Part shown: positions 1 through 5,879 of the stretch, in pieces
How positions within the stretch are numbered: the stretch's first letter is position 1
How the letters are laid out: the number at the start of each line of letters is the position of its first letter
The notes under the pieces: generated by a model
Seen by the model: the letters and a program-made list of their open reading frames with translations, nothing else
Told to the model about the DNA's origin: nothing
Database searches by the model: none
Position numbers and translations under genes: made by a program
Source: Clostridiales bacterium
GTDB lineage: Bacteria > Bacillota > Clostridia > Oscillospirales > Butyricicoccaceae
Length of the DNA stretch: 11,340 nt
Assembly (NCBI GenBank): GCA_019420045.1
Contig: JAHZHY010000187.1
Location: 1,067 to 12,406, forward strand
Direction of reading: 5' to 3'

Positions 1-996
1 GTCACTCCACTTAACATATGGCCAAGTCAGATAAGAATTATCCAGATTGGAGCCACACATAGGAAGCACCAGAGCCGCCTCCCCGACTTTCTCATTTTCA
101 TCAAAAATTTTCGCCGTGAGAGATCCGTCCACAAAATAGGAGATATCATTGATTTCAATCGACACCGGCTCCATTTCCACGGTTACAGCAAGTGTGCCCG
201 TATTGTACTCTACGGAATTACTAGAATACGGACTAACGCTCATTTCACTGAAGTGAAGATGTTCCAATACTTCTTCCTTGGGCATATCTGCAATTTTTTT
301 GCCTGTAAACCTTTTTGCCATCTCTTCCGTTTTGTCTGCTCTTATATTTGCGTCAATATCGCTGCTGACCAACAAGGAATTGATTGCATTGACCCCCTGG
401 TTGTATTCCTCAACCTGGGCATTCCGCTCCGCTGTCCGGGACAGGGATGCGAGAGCAGGAATGGGGCCGCCGATCCCCGACGCCACCCCCGCCATTACCA
501 TGCCGTCCGATGTCTTTTGGGGCTGTATCAGTTTGGTTGGAGAACCTCCCCGCTGCCTCTGTATATAATTGGCAGCCATGGTCTGAAGTTTATCTTCCGG
601 GGGCAGGTCGGCGTAGGCCGTGAGCCTTGCCCATGCTGCTTTTTCAAGTTCCTTCTGCTTGTTTCCGAGTTTTTTCCTGCCCTCGTCGGACTCTTTCTTG
701 GTCTGGAACACATCTCTCAGCATGACAAAGTCCTTCCCGGATAATATAGATGTATTCTCTGGCAGCAAATTACAGTCTATTGCAATTTTTCGTATTTTAT
801 CTTTTGTCTCAAGACTATCGCCAATTGTTAAAAATCCAGCCTCTACGCAGCGGTCAAAAAACAACGCTCCATTCTTTGGCCTGTCCAACTCTCTTTGCTT
901 TGCTTCTCTTTCTTCTTTCTCGCTTTGATGCTTGCAATATGCAAAAAACAAAAGAAGAGCTACTATTGTCAGTATTATAGTTTCAAGTACTATCAT
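1..996 (-). CDS. Membrane-anchored protein of unknown function (3' end outside window)
   Basis: An open frame of 332 codons runs from ATG at 996 off the left edge with no stop. The start is chosen because GGAGGA lies 7 bases upstream; ATG at 1011 is also in frame but has no ribosome binding site, and ATG at 1003 is in another frame that stops after six codons. Residues 2-20 form one hydrophobic segment (signal anchor or uncleaved signal peptide), followed by a highly charged stretch (24-40, Lys/Glu/Arg-rich, possibly coiled coil). Residues 100-125 are again charged and helical-looking. A Gly/Ala-rich stretch (165-185, with GVASGIGGPIPAL) precedes a polar helix ending near 205. Residues 260-330 look beta-rich, like a small extracellular sandwich domain. 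I do not recognise the family. The topology suggests a short inner end and a bulk exposed outside, but this is inference. Codon use is AT-richer than the main operon in the first 100 codons and mixed after that. Confidence 0.8.
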   Translation of the reverse strand, partial: MIVLETIILTIVALLLFFAYCKHQSEKEEREAKQRELDRPKNGALFFDRCVEAGFLTIGDSLETKDKIRKIAIDCNLLPENTSILSGKDFVMLRDVFQTKKESDEGRKKLGNKQKELEKAAWARLTAYADLPPEDKLQTMAANYIQRQRGGSPTKLIQPQKTSDGMVMAGVASGIGGPIPALASLSRTAERNAQVEEYNQGVNAINSLLVSSDIDANIRADKTEEMAKRFTGKKIADMPKEEVLEHLHFSEMSVSPYSSNSVEYNTGTLAVTVEMEPVSIEINDISYFVDGSLTAKIFDENEKVGEAALVLPMCGSNLDNSYLTWPYVKWSD

Positions 997-1003
997 CCGA
1001 CAT

Positions 1004-1009
1004 TCCTCC
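1004..1009 (-). promoter_or_regulatory. Ribosome binding site GGAGGA deciding the start at 996
   Basis: On the minus strand GGAGGA is followed by 7 bases and then ATG at 996. The same GGAGGA directly abuts another ATG (1003-1001), too close to be used, and that frame closes after six codons. The spacing therefore favours the long frame. Confidence 0.75.
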
Positions 1010-1059
1010 ATCCGTACACATCATTTTTATTTATAAGGACCTGCTACAACTGGTACCAG

Positions 1060-1088
1060 CAAAGCAGCCACATCTCTCAGCTGCTTTG
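1060..1088 (-). other. Hairpin in the gap between the frameshifted gene and the unknown membrane protein
   Basis: CAAAGCAGC and GCTGCTTTG form a perfect 9-bp inverted repeat with an 11-base loop. Read on the minus strand it is not followed by a U run, so it is not a good intrinsic terminator for the upstream gene. Just downstream is a 10-base palindrome, CTGGTACCAG (1050-1059). The pair could be an RNA structure at a processing site or an operator-like site; no function is shown. Confidence 0.4.
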
Positions 1089-1127
1089 GTTTTCTCCATG
1101 CCGCTCCACATTCCCTCCCGTCTGCGT

Positions 1128-1417
1128 CTATATGTCCCGCCTCAGAGCCTCATACTTCGGCCTTAGATGATCCAGCATTCGTCCCAGCCGCTCCACGGAA
1201 TAAGTCCAACCATATTCTGCCGCCAGCACCAGCACCCACTGCCGGTTCTCCGGCGGGGCCAGGTCCCTATTGTCCACAATCCCGTACCGGATGCGGCAGC
1301 GGCGATAGAACCAAAAAAAACGGTCGGTACTTCGCTGTGGAAGATGTTTTTCGCCGCAAAACAGGTTTTGATATGTAGTACGCCACGATCCCGATTTAGT
1401 ACATATTTCACTACCAT
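1128..1417 (-). pseudogene. Small gene of unknown function with a frameshift at a T8 tract
   Basis: ATG at 1417 follows GGGAGGT with 7-base spacing, the best start in this region. This first frame has plausible codons for 35 residues up to eight consecutive T (minus strand, 1320-1313). It then turns into an improbable Trp/Cys/Arg-rich stretch ending near 1163. From the T tract on, the -1 frame carries GC-ending codons and a normal-looking helical sequence to TAG at 1128. Joining the two frames at the tract gives a 96-residue protein. The N-terminal part contains a Y-V-x-N-x5-L-H-x3-C-x2-A-K pattern, loosely like short His/Cys metal-binding motifs, but this is only a resemblance. The tract reads GTT TTT TTT in the first frame, so it contains a U UUU UUU heptamer in the phase used for -1 ribosomal frameshifting. 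Pseudogene is a cautious label: programmed frameshifting, phase variation or a sequencing error fit equally well. Confidence 0.5.
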
Positions 1418-1424
1418 ATCGGTT

Positions 1425-1431
1425 ACCTCCC
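1425..1431 (-). promoter_or_regulatory. Strong ribosome binding site GGGAGGT for the small frameshifted gene
   Basis: GGGAGGT ends 7 bases before ATG at 1417. It fixes the first reading frame, and hence shows that the C-terminal frame cannot be reached without a frame change. A longer reading of the C-terminal frame from ATG at 1487 would translate through this site and has no ribosome binding site of its own that I can see. Confidence 0.65.
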
Positions 1432-1486
1432 GTGTATTGACTACATACTTTTTGTTCTGTTGTTACACATCCTATTTGATCTTTCA

Positions 1487-1515
1487 ACTATACCAAGTTT
1501 TACTTGTCAAATCAA
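1487..1515 (-). promoter_or_regulatory. Candidate sigma-A promoter with extended -10
   Basis: On the minus strand TTGATT (1515-1510) and TATAGT (1492-1487) are separated by 17 bases, and TGG directly precedes the -10 box, giving an extended -10 (TGn). A TTGACA overlaps the -35 region but sits only 12 bases from the -10. Transcription would start near 1480, about 60 bases before the small gene. The site lies after the terminator of the housekeeping operon, as expected for a new transcription unit. Consensus match is by eye only. Confidence 0.5.
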
Positions 1516-1550
1516 GTATTCCAAGAACTTCCGAAAAAACTCTGCGCATA

Positions 1551-1590
1551 CCAACAAAAGGGCAGCGCCATCAGGCGCTGCCCTTGCAGA
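1551..1590 (-). terminator. Rho-independent terminator of the priA-thiN operon
   Basis: A perfect 10-bp stem (1560-1569 with 1574-1583, arms GGGCAGCGCC and GGCGCTGCCC) with a 4-base loop starts about 35 bases beyond the thiN stop. On the minus strand it is followed by TTTTGTTGG, a short U run. The plus strand side has no T run, so it acts in the minus direction only. It closes the long operon and separates it from the small unknown genes. Confidence 0.85.
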
Positions 1591-1618
1591 AATCAATATG
1601 GTGTCAGGCGACAAAACG

Positions 1619-2239
1619 CTATCGGGAAAAGATCAGGAAGGCCCGGCCCTCTTTCACCTCTATGGTCACTTCCCCCGAAGGGGCTTCATTGCTCACAGTG
1701 AGAGAGTCGTCCCGCTGGACCACAGCATCCTGGAGAGGATACTTAGCTCCCTCAATGGAAACTCCCCGCAGCTGCTCATCGATGGGCAGAATGGAAAAAT
1801 ACCGGTAACAGGACGGCACCTGCACCGGGCCGCTTTCCAACAGCTGTACCAGGTTATATCGGTCTGCGATCAGCCCATGGACCCCTTTTTTCTCCAGGGC
1901 CTCCAGCAGATGAAGGTTGCAAAGCAAATGATCCAGCCGCCCACCGGTGGCGCCGGTGATGAGCACATGGCTGCATCCCCGCCGCACTGCTTCCTCCAGG
2001 CAGCTTTGGGTGTCGGTGAAATCCTTTTCCATGGGAAGGCGCACCACATCTTTTGCCCCGTCTCCCCCGCCGGAATCCATATCGCCAATGAGGATATCAC
2101 AGGGAATACCCAGCTTTTCCGCCTTTTGCAGTCCCCCGTCGGCGCAAAGCACCAGGGGAGAAGGCAGAGTGTCATAGGCCGATCGGATATAGCCGATCTC
2201 CTCTTCGGGAGATGCGGCAATGACAAAGGCCCAGTTCAT
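1619..2239 (-). CDS. thiN: Thiamine pyrophosphokinase
   Basis: Transfers pyrophosphate from ATP to thiamine, giving thiamine pyrophosphate in the cytosol. The 206-residue length is normal for bacterial ThiN. The catalytic domain shows ADGG (33-36), GDMDS (52-56), KDFTD (72-76) and GATGGRLDH (96-104), the acidic and thiamine/nucleotide-binding signatures of the family; the C-terminal third is the beta-rich thiamine-binding domain, ending in GRAFLIFSR. I chose ATG at 2239 because it forms the ATGA overlap with the rsgA stop seen at other junctions in this operon and because the first strand (NWAFVIAAS) starts there. ATG at 2260 would add seven residues and has a better ribosome binding site (GAGGAG, 2274-2269, 8 bases away), so it remains possible. 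It is the last operon gene, followed by a strong terminator. In Bacillus subtilis rpe lies just upstream; here it does not. Confidence 0.93.
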   Translation of the reverse strand: MNWAFVIAASPEEEIGYIRSAYDTLPSPLVLCADGGLQKAEKLGIPCDILIGDMDSGGGDGAKDVVRLPMEKDFTDTQSCLEEAVRRGCSHVLITGATGGRLDHLLCNLHLLEALEKKGVHGLIADRYNLVQLLESGPVQVPSCYRYFSILPIDEQLRGVSIEGAKYPLQDAVVQRDDSLTVSNEAPSGEVTIEVKEGRAFLIFSR

Positions 2240-3120
2240 TTGTTTTCCCACTCTTTCCATTGGGCCATCTCCTCATAGAGCTTCCGGTAGCTTTCCAGCC
2301 GGGAGGGAGCAATGGCTCCTTCCCGTGCCCCTTGGTCCACGGCGCAATCCGGTTCTTTGCAATGGGCACAGCCGGAAAAGCGGCACTGGCCTAAGAAGGG
2401 TTCAAACTCGGGGAAATACTGTTCCAGTTCCTCCTTGGGAATGTGCTCCATCCGGGAGATGTCAAAGGAGGAAAAGCCGGGGGTATCGGCCAGATACCCT
2501 TCGGCTACGAAGAACAGCTCCACCCGGCGGGTGGTGTGCCGTCCCCGGCTGATGCGGCTGATGGAGCCGGTCTCCATCAGCACTCCCTCTTCCAGGCGAT
2601 TGAGCAGGCTGGATTTGCCGATGCCCGAGTTGCCGGTGAAAGCCGACACTTTTCCCCGCAGCATCTGCCGCAGCTCCTCCACCCCTTCGCCGGTCTCGGC
2701 GCTGGTAGACAGCACGGGAAACCCGGCTTTTTCATAAATCCCGCGAAAATCCCGGCTCTGGTCCACATCCTGCTTGTTGAGCACCAGAATGGGCTGAATC
2801 CCCTGGCGCAGGGCGATGACGCTCACCTTGTCGATAAGATAAGGGTCTGTCACCGGGCTGGCCTGGCTGGCCACGATAAACAGCTGGTCGATGTTGGCGA
2901 TAGGCGGGCGCTGAAGGAAATTTTTCCGGGGCAGGATCTGAGTGATCAGCCCTTCTTCCCCCCGTTCTTCCACCATCACCCGGTCGCCCACCGCCGGTTT
3001 TTCCCGGCGGTTGAGACGAAGCCGTCCTCCGGCCTTGCATTCGATCTGCCGCCTGCCGGTGTGAACATAGTAAAAACCACCGATCCCCTTGAGGATCACT
3101 CCTTCCACCTGATTGCTCAT
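2236..3120 (-). CDS. rsgA: Ribosome small-subunit-dependent GTPase RsgA
   Basis: A GTPase that checks late assembly of the 30S subunit and is released after GTP hydrolysis (CpgA/YloQ in Bacillus). The 294 residues show an N-terminal OB fold (about 1-70) and a circularly permuted GTPase domain with motifs in the order G4 NKQD (115-118), G5 TSA (139-141), G1 GNSGIGKSS (163-171), G2 near T196-T197 and G3 DTPG (212-215). This order is diagnostic. The C-terminal zinc knuckle has C246, C251, H253 and C259. The P-loop has Asn where GQSG or GPSG is common, a mild variant. The start overlaps the prkC stop as ATGA, with only a weak GGTGA upstream, so its translation is probably coupled to that of the kinase. 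In Bacillus subtilis RsgA (CpgA) is a substrate of PrkC, which fits the neighbourhood. Confidence 0.96.
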   Translation of the reverse strand: MSNQVEGVILKGIGGFYYVHTGRRQIECKAGGRLRLNRREKPAVGDRVMVEERGEEGLITQILPRKNFLQRPPIANIDQLFIVASQASPVTDPYLIDKVSVIALRQGIQPILVLNKQDVDQSRDFRGIYEKAGFPVLSTSAETGEGVEELRQMLRGKVSAFTGNSGIGKSSLLNRLEEGVLMETGSISRISRGRHTTRRVELFFVAEGYLADTPGFSSFDISRMEHIPKEELEQYFPEFEPFLGQCRFSGCAHCKEPDCAVDQGAREGAIAPSRLESYRKLYEEMAQWKEWENK

Positions 3121-5132
3121 TGGAAGGTCACCGTTTCCCGGGAAATGGTCTGGCCATTTTCCATAATGTGTACCTCATGATCTCCTTCCAGCGCCTTGAG
3201 CCGCACGCTCACCGTGCCTTCGGAGGGATCGTGTTCCTTTTCATAGGCCACTTCGCCGTCCACTTCCACCACCACGCGGATGGGGGCTGTGGGATCGTCT
3301 TCACTGGGCACCAGCGTGATCACCTGAGTGATGGTCACTTCCTTCTGCTGAGGCCCTTTGCTCACTTCGAAATTCAGCGGTGTGTTTTCGTCCACCATGT
3401 CGCCCGGCTCAGGGGACTGGCCCACAATGGTTCCCGCCGGCTGGCTGCTCTCCACTTCGGTGGTGGAGCCCATAGTCAGGCCGTATTTCTCCACCTCGCT
3501 GCGGGTCACATCGTTGATGTTCCATTGGAGGAAATTGGGCGTCTTTTTCTGGGGGATCTCCGGCCCCATGCTCACATACAGGGTCACCACATCCCCATCG
3601 CTCAGCTCTTCTCCCTTTTCGGGCACAGTGCGGATGACGGTGTCTTCGGCGTCATCGTCGGAGTACTCCTCCTGGGTCTGCACGGTGATGGTGATACCCG
3701 CTTTGGTGGCGGCATTTTTGATATCCAGTTCGGCCTGGCGGGAAGTCTGTCCCACCACATCCACCATTTCCATGGCCGGTGCGCCCTTGCACACCTCTAC
3801 ATAGATCACCTTGTCCTCGCCCAGATTTTCTCCCGCTTCAGGGTCCTGGCTGAGGATCTCCCCTTCTTTGGCGTCTTTGTCATAAATCCGGGTCTTTTCT
3901 TTGATGATGATCCCCTGCTCTGTGATCTCCGGATCGGCAATCACATCCTGATAGACCTTGCCCACCAGGCTAGGGGCTTTCAAAGTGGTCTCAGCCGCCG
4001 GTTTTTTGTCGCTGCCAAAAGGATTGATGACGGCAAAGATAAAGAAACCTGCACCGATGGCGAAAATGGCGATGGCCAGAATGGTGAAAGTCAGCGAGCT
4101 GGAAATCCGTCGTTTTCCCCGCTCTTCCTCTTCTTCCTCCTCGTCATCCTCTTCCACCGGAGCTGCCGTTTTCAGACGCTGGGCATTCTTGCGCTGGGCT
4201 GCGGCCTGAAGTTCCGAAGAGTACTGGATCACCTGGGTCTCTTCCGGGTCCCGGGACCGGACAGCATTCACTGGATGAACAGCAGCCACATTGATCTTAT
4301 AATGAGGATCGTCCCGGAAATTCTCCATATCCTGGATCATATCCGTGGCGCTGCGATAGCGGTCAGCCGGCTGAGGCGCCATGGCTTTCATCACAATATC
4401 TTCCAGCGTCTTGGGAATGTCGGGCACATGATCTCTGGGGGACAGGGGCACCGAGTTGATATGCTGCAAGGCCACCGCCAGAGGGGTATCCCCCTCAAAG
4501 GGCAGACGCCCGGTGAGCATTTCATACATGACCACGCCCAGAGAATAAAGATCCGAGCGGTTGTCGATGTGGCCGCCCCGGGCCTGCTCGGGAGACACAT
4601 AGTAAACCGACCCGATGGCCTCTCCCATATTGTAAGTATTGTTGCTGGCGGCCTGGCGGGCGATGCCGAAATCGGCCACTTTCACCGTGCCATCCCGCAG
4701 CACCATGATGTTCTGGGGCTTGATATCCCTATGAATGATACCCCGGCCATGGGCGTGCTCCAGCGCCTTTGCGATCTGAAGGGCAAAGAAAACCGTTTCC
4801 TTCCACCCCAAAGGGCTTTTCCGCTCCATGTAATCCTTCAGGGTGATGCCATCGATCAGCTCCATGACGATGTACTCCACATCCCCTGTGCGGGATACAT
4901 CGTACACCGACACGATGTTGGGATGGGACAGCATGGCTACCGCCTGGGATTCATCCCGGAAACGGCGGCGGAATTCCTCGTCCTGGGCCAGCTCCTCCTT
5001 GAGGATCTTCACCGCCACAAACCGGTTGAGCCTGTGGCATTTTGCTTTATATACAACGGCCATGCCGCCGCGCCCGATAACCTCCAGAATCTCATAGCGG
5101 TTATCGAGCATTTTGCCGATATATTTATCCAC
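3117..5132 (-). CDS. prkC: PASTA-domain membrane Ser/Thr protein kinase (PrkC/StkP type)
   Basis: A transmembrane kinase that senses muropeptides or lipid II outside the cell and phosphorylates Ser/Thr on cell-wall, translation and metabolic proteins. Kinase domain about 13-275: glycine loop GRGGMAVVYKA (20-30), lysine K42, HRDIKPQN (134-141, catalytic D136), DFG (154-156), GSVYYVSPEQA (174-184) at the activation segment. A linker with a run of acidic residues (327-337) and basic RGKRR (338-342) leads to one membrane helix (about 346-368). Outside are three PASTA repeats (about 384-450, 453-523, 529-593) and a final beta-rich domain (598-671) that looks Ig-like, as known after the PASTA repeats in some staphylococcal homologues. 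The start is GTG at 5132, with AGGAGG 8 bases upstream overlapping the prpC stop. The stop overlaps rsgA as ATGA. The 671-residue length is normal for the family. Confidence 0.96.
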   Translation of the reverse strand: MDKYIGKMLDNRYEILEVIGRGGMAVVYKAKCHRLNRFVAVKILKEELAQDEEFRRRFRDESQAVAMLSHPNIVSVYDVSRTGDVEYIVMELIDGITLKDYMERKSPLGWKETVFFALQIAKALEHAHGRGIIHRDIKPQNIMVLRDGTVKVADFGIARQAASNNTYNMGEAIGSVYYVSPEQARGGHIDNRSDLYSLGVVMYEMLTGRLPFEGDTPLAVALQHINSVPLSPRDHVPDIPKTLEDIVMKAMAPQPADRYRSATDMIQDMENFRDDPHYKINVAAVHPVNAVRSRDPEETQVIQYSSELQAAAQRKNAQRLKTAAPVEEDDEEEEEEERGKRRISSSLTFTILAIAIFAIGAGFFIFAVINPFGSDKKPAAETTLKAPSLVGKVYQDVIADPEITEQGIIIKEKTRIYDKDAKEGEILSQDPEAGENLGEDKVIYVEVCKGAPAMEMVDVVGQTSRQAELDIKNAATKAGITITVQTQEEYSDDDAEDTVIRTVPEKGEELSDGDVVTLYVSMGPEIPQKKTPNFLQWNINDVTRSEVEKYGLTMGSTTEVESSQPAGTIVGQSPEPGDMVDENTPLNFEVSKGPQQKEVTITQVITLVPSEDDPTAPIRVVVEVDGEVAYEKEHDPSEGTVSVRLKALEGDHEVHIMENGQTISRETVTFQ

Positions 5133-5140
5133 CGTACACT

Positions 5141-5146
5141 CCTCCT
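5141..5146 (-). promoter_or_regulatory. Perfect ribosome binding site for prkC (GTG start)
   Basis: AGGAGG lies 8 bases upstream of the GTG start at 5132 and shares its first bases with the TAG stop of prpC (5147-5145). A full-consensus site may offset the weaker GTG codon. The overlap ties ribosomes ending prpC to the start of prkC. Confidence 0.85.
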
Positions 5147-5879
5147 AGAATGATGCCAGCAAAACAGTGATATTGTCCCGTCCGCCCCGATCCTTGGCGA
5201 TGTCGATCAGGGTATCGCAGGCCTTTTCCGGCTCCTGGGACTGGAACACTTCGTAATAGATCTCCGGTTCGCTGACCTCATTGGTCAAGCCGTCGGAACA
5301 AAGCAGCACAAACTGGCCTTCCCCCGGTGTCAGGGGAAACACATCACAGCTCACCGACTGCTCCACACCCAAAGCCCGGGTGATCACATTTTTATTGGGA
5401 TGGTGCCGGGCCTCCATGGCAGACAGCTCTCCCCGCCGCACCATCTCAGCCACAAGGGAATGGTCGTTTGTCACCTGGCGCAGGCCTTCCCCATCGATGA
5501 GATAGGCCCGACTGTCGCCGATGTTGCCCACCACCGCCTGTTTGCCGTCGGTGAGCAAGCACACCAGTGTGGTGCCCATTCCTATGAGTTTTACATCCTG
5601 CTGGGCGCTTTCATACACCGCCCGGTTGGCTGCCTGGGCTGCCTCGGTGACCACATCGGAAAAGGAGGGCTGTTCTCCCTCTTCCTTCTGAAGAAGGCGG
5701 CGTGCCTCCTCTTCAAAGGCGCGGCAGGCAATGGTGCTGGCCACTTTTCCTCCCTGGGCGCCGCCCATGCCGTCACAAACCAGCAGAAGCTCTACTCCCT
5801 GAGGCAAAGAGGCCATCAGGTAGGTATCCTGGTTTTCGCTGCGCACCATTCCCGTATCGGAATTTCCCCAAAATTTCAT
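5145..5879 (-). CDS. prpC: PP2C-family Ser/Thr protein phosphatase (PrpC/Stp1 type)
   Basis: Removes phosphate from PrkC and its substrates in a Mn/Mg-dependent reaction in the cytosol, and so sets the kinase signal. The 244 residues carry the bacterial PP2C motifs in order: RSENQD (13-18), CDGMGG (35-40, metal ligands D36 and G37), GDSRAYL (121-127), CSDGLTNEV (194-202, D196) and GGRDNITVLL (232-241, D235). The length matches the compact catalytic-only bacterial enzymes, with no extra domain. It starts with an ATGA overlap on rlmN, with AGAGGA about 10 bases upstream, and lies directly before its partner kinase, as in most Firmicutes. Kinase and phosphatase are almost certainly made from one message. 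Confidence 0.96.
   Translation of the reverse strand: MKFWGNSDTGMVRSENQDTYLMASLPQGVELLLVCDGMGGAQGGKVASTIACRAFEEEARRLLQKEEGEQPSFSDVVTEAAQAANRAVYESAQQDVKLIGMGTTLVCLLTDGKQAVVGNIGDSRAYLIDGEGLRQVTNDHSLVAEMVRRGELSAMEARHHPNKNVITRALGVEQSVSCDVFPLTPGEGQFVLLCSDGLTNEVSEPEIYYEVFQSQEPEKACDTLIDIAKDRGGRDNITVLLASF

Larger units (their letters stand above)
1418..1618. other. Intergenic region after thiN
   Basis: This 201-base gap separates the conserved operon from the two unknown genes. It holds the thiN terminator, the candidate promoter and the ribosome binding site listed separately. It is clearly AT-richer than the operon. I see no convincing riboswitch, RNA gene or further reading frame in it. Confidence 0.7.

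Noticed and set aside
253..744. Plus-strand open frame opposite the unknown anchored protein
   Set aside because: The minus frame here is longer, has a precise ribosome binding site and a membrane segment; the plus frame has an improbable Cys/Phe-rich composition and no start signal.
1030..1058. Possible promoter for the anchored protein with TATAAA at 1035-1030
   Set aside because: The -10 is fair, but the matching -35 (TGGTAC) is poor, so I do not list it as a feature. Transcription could also come from the promoter near 1500.
1031..1111. A 26-codon minus-strand frame with three cysteines in the gap before the anchored protein
   Set aside because: GGGAGGG is only one base from its ATG, it overlaps the hairpin, and nothing else supports translation. 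A cysteine-rich peptide cannot be excluded, but chance is more likely.
1418..1487. Longer start (ATG 1487) that would make the C-terminal frame of the small gene a single 119-residue protein without frameshift
   Set aside because: No ribosome binding site precedes it, the ATG falls within the candidate -10 region so it would lie outside the transcript, and it translates through the strong binding site of the other start.
3120..5153. A 677-codon open frame on the plus strand opposite prkC
   Set aside because: It is antisense to an unmistakable kinase, rich in His, Gly and Ile as expected from reverse-complemented GC-rich codons, and shows no family motif or ribosome binding site I can support.
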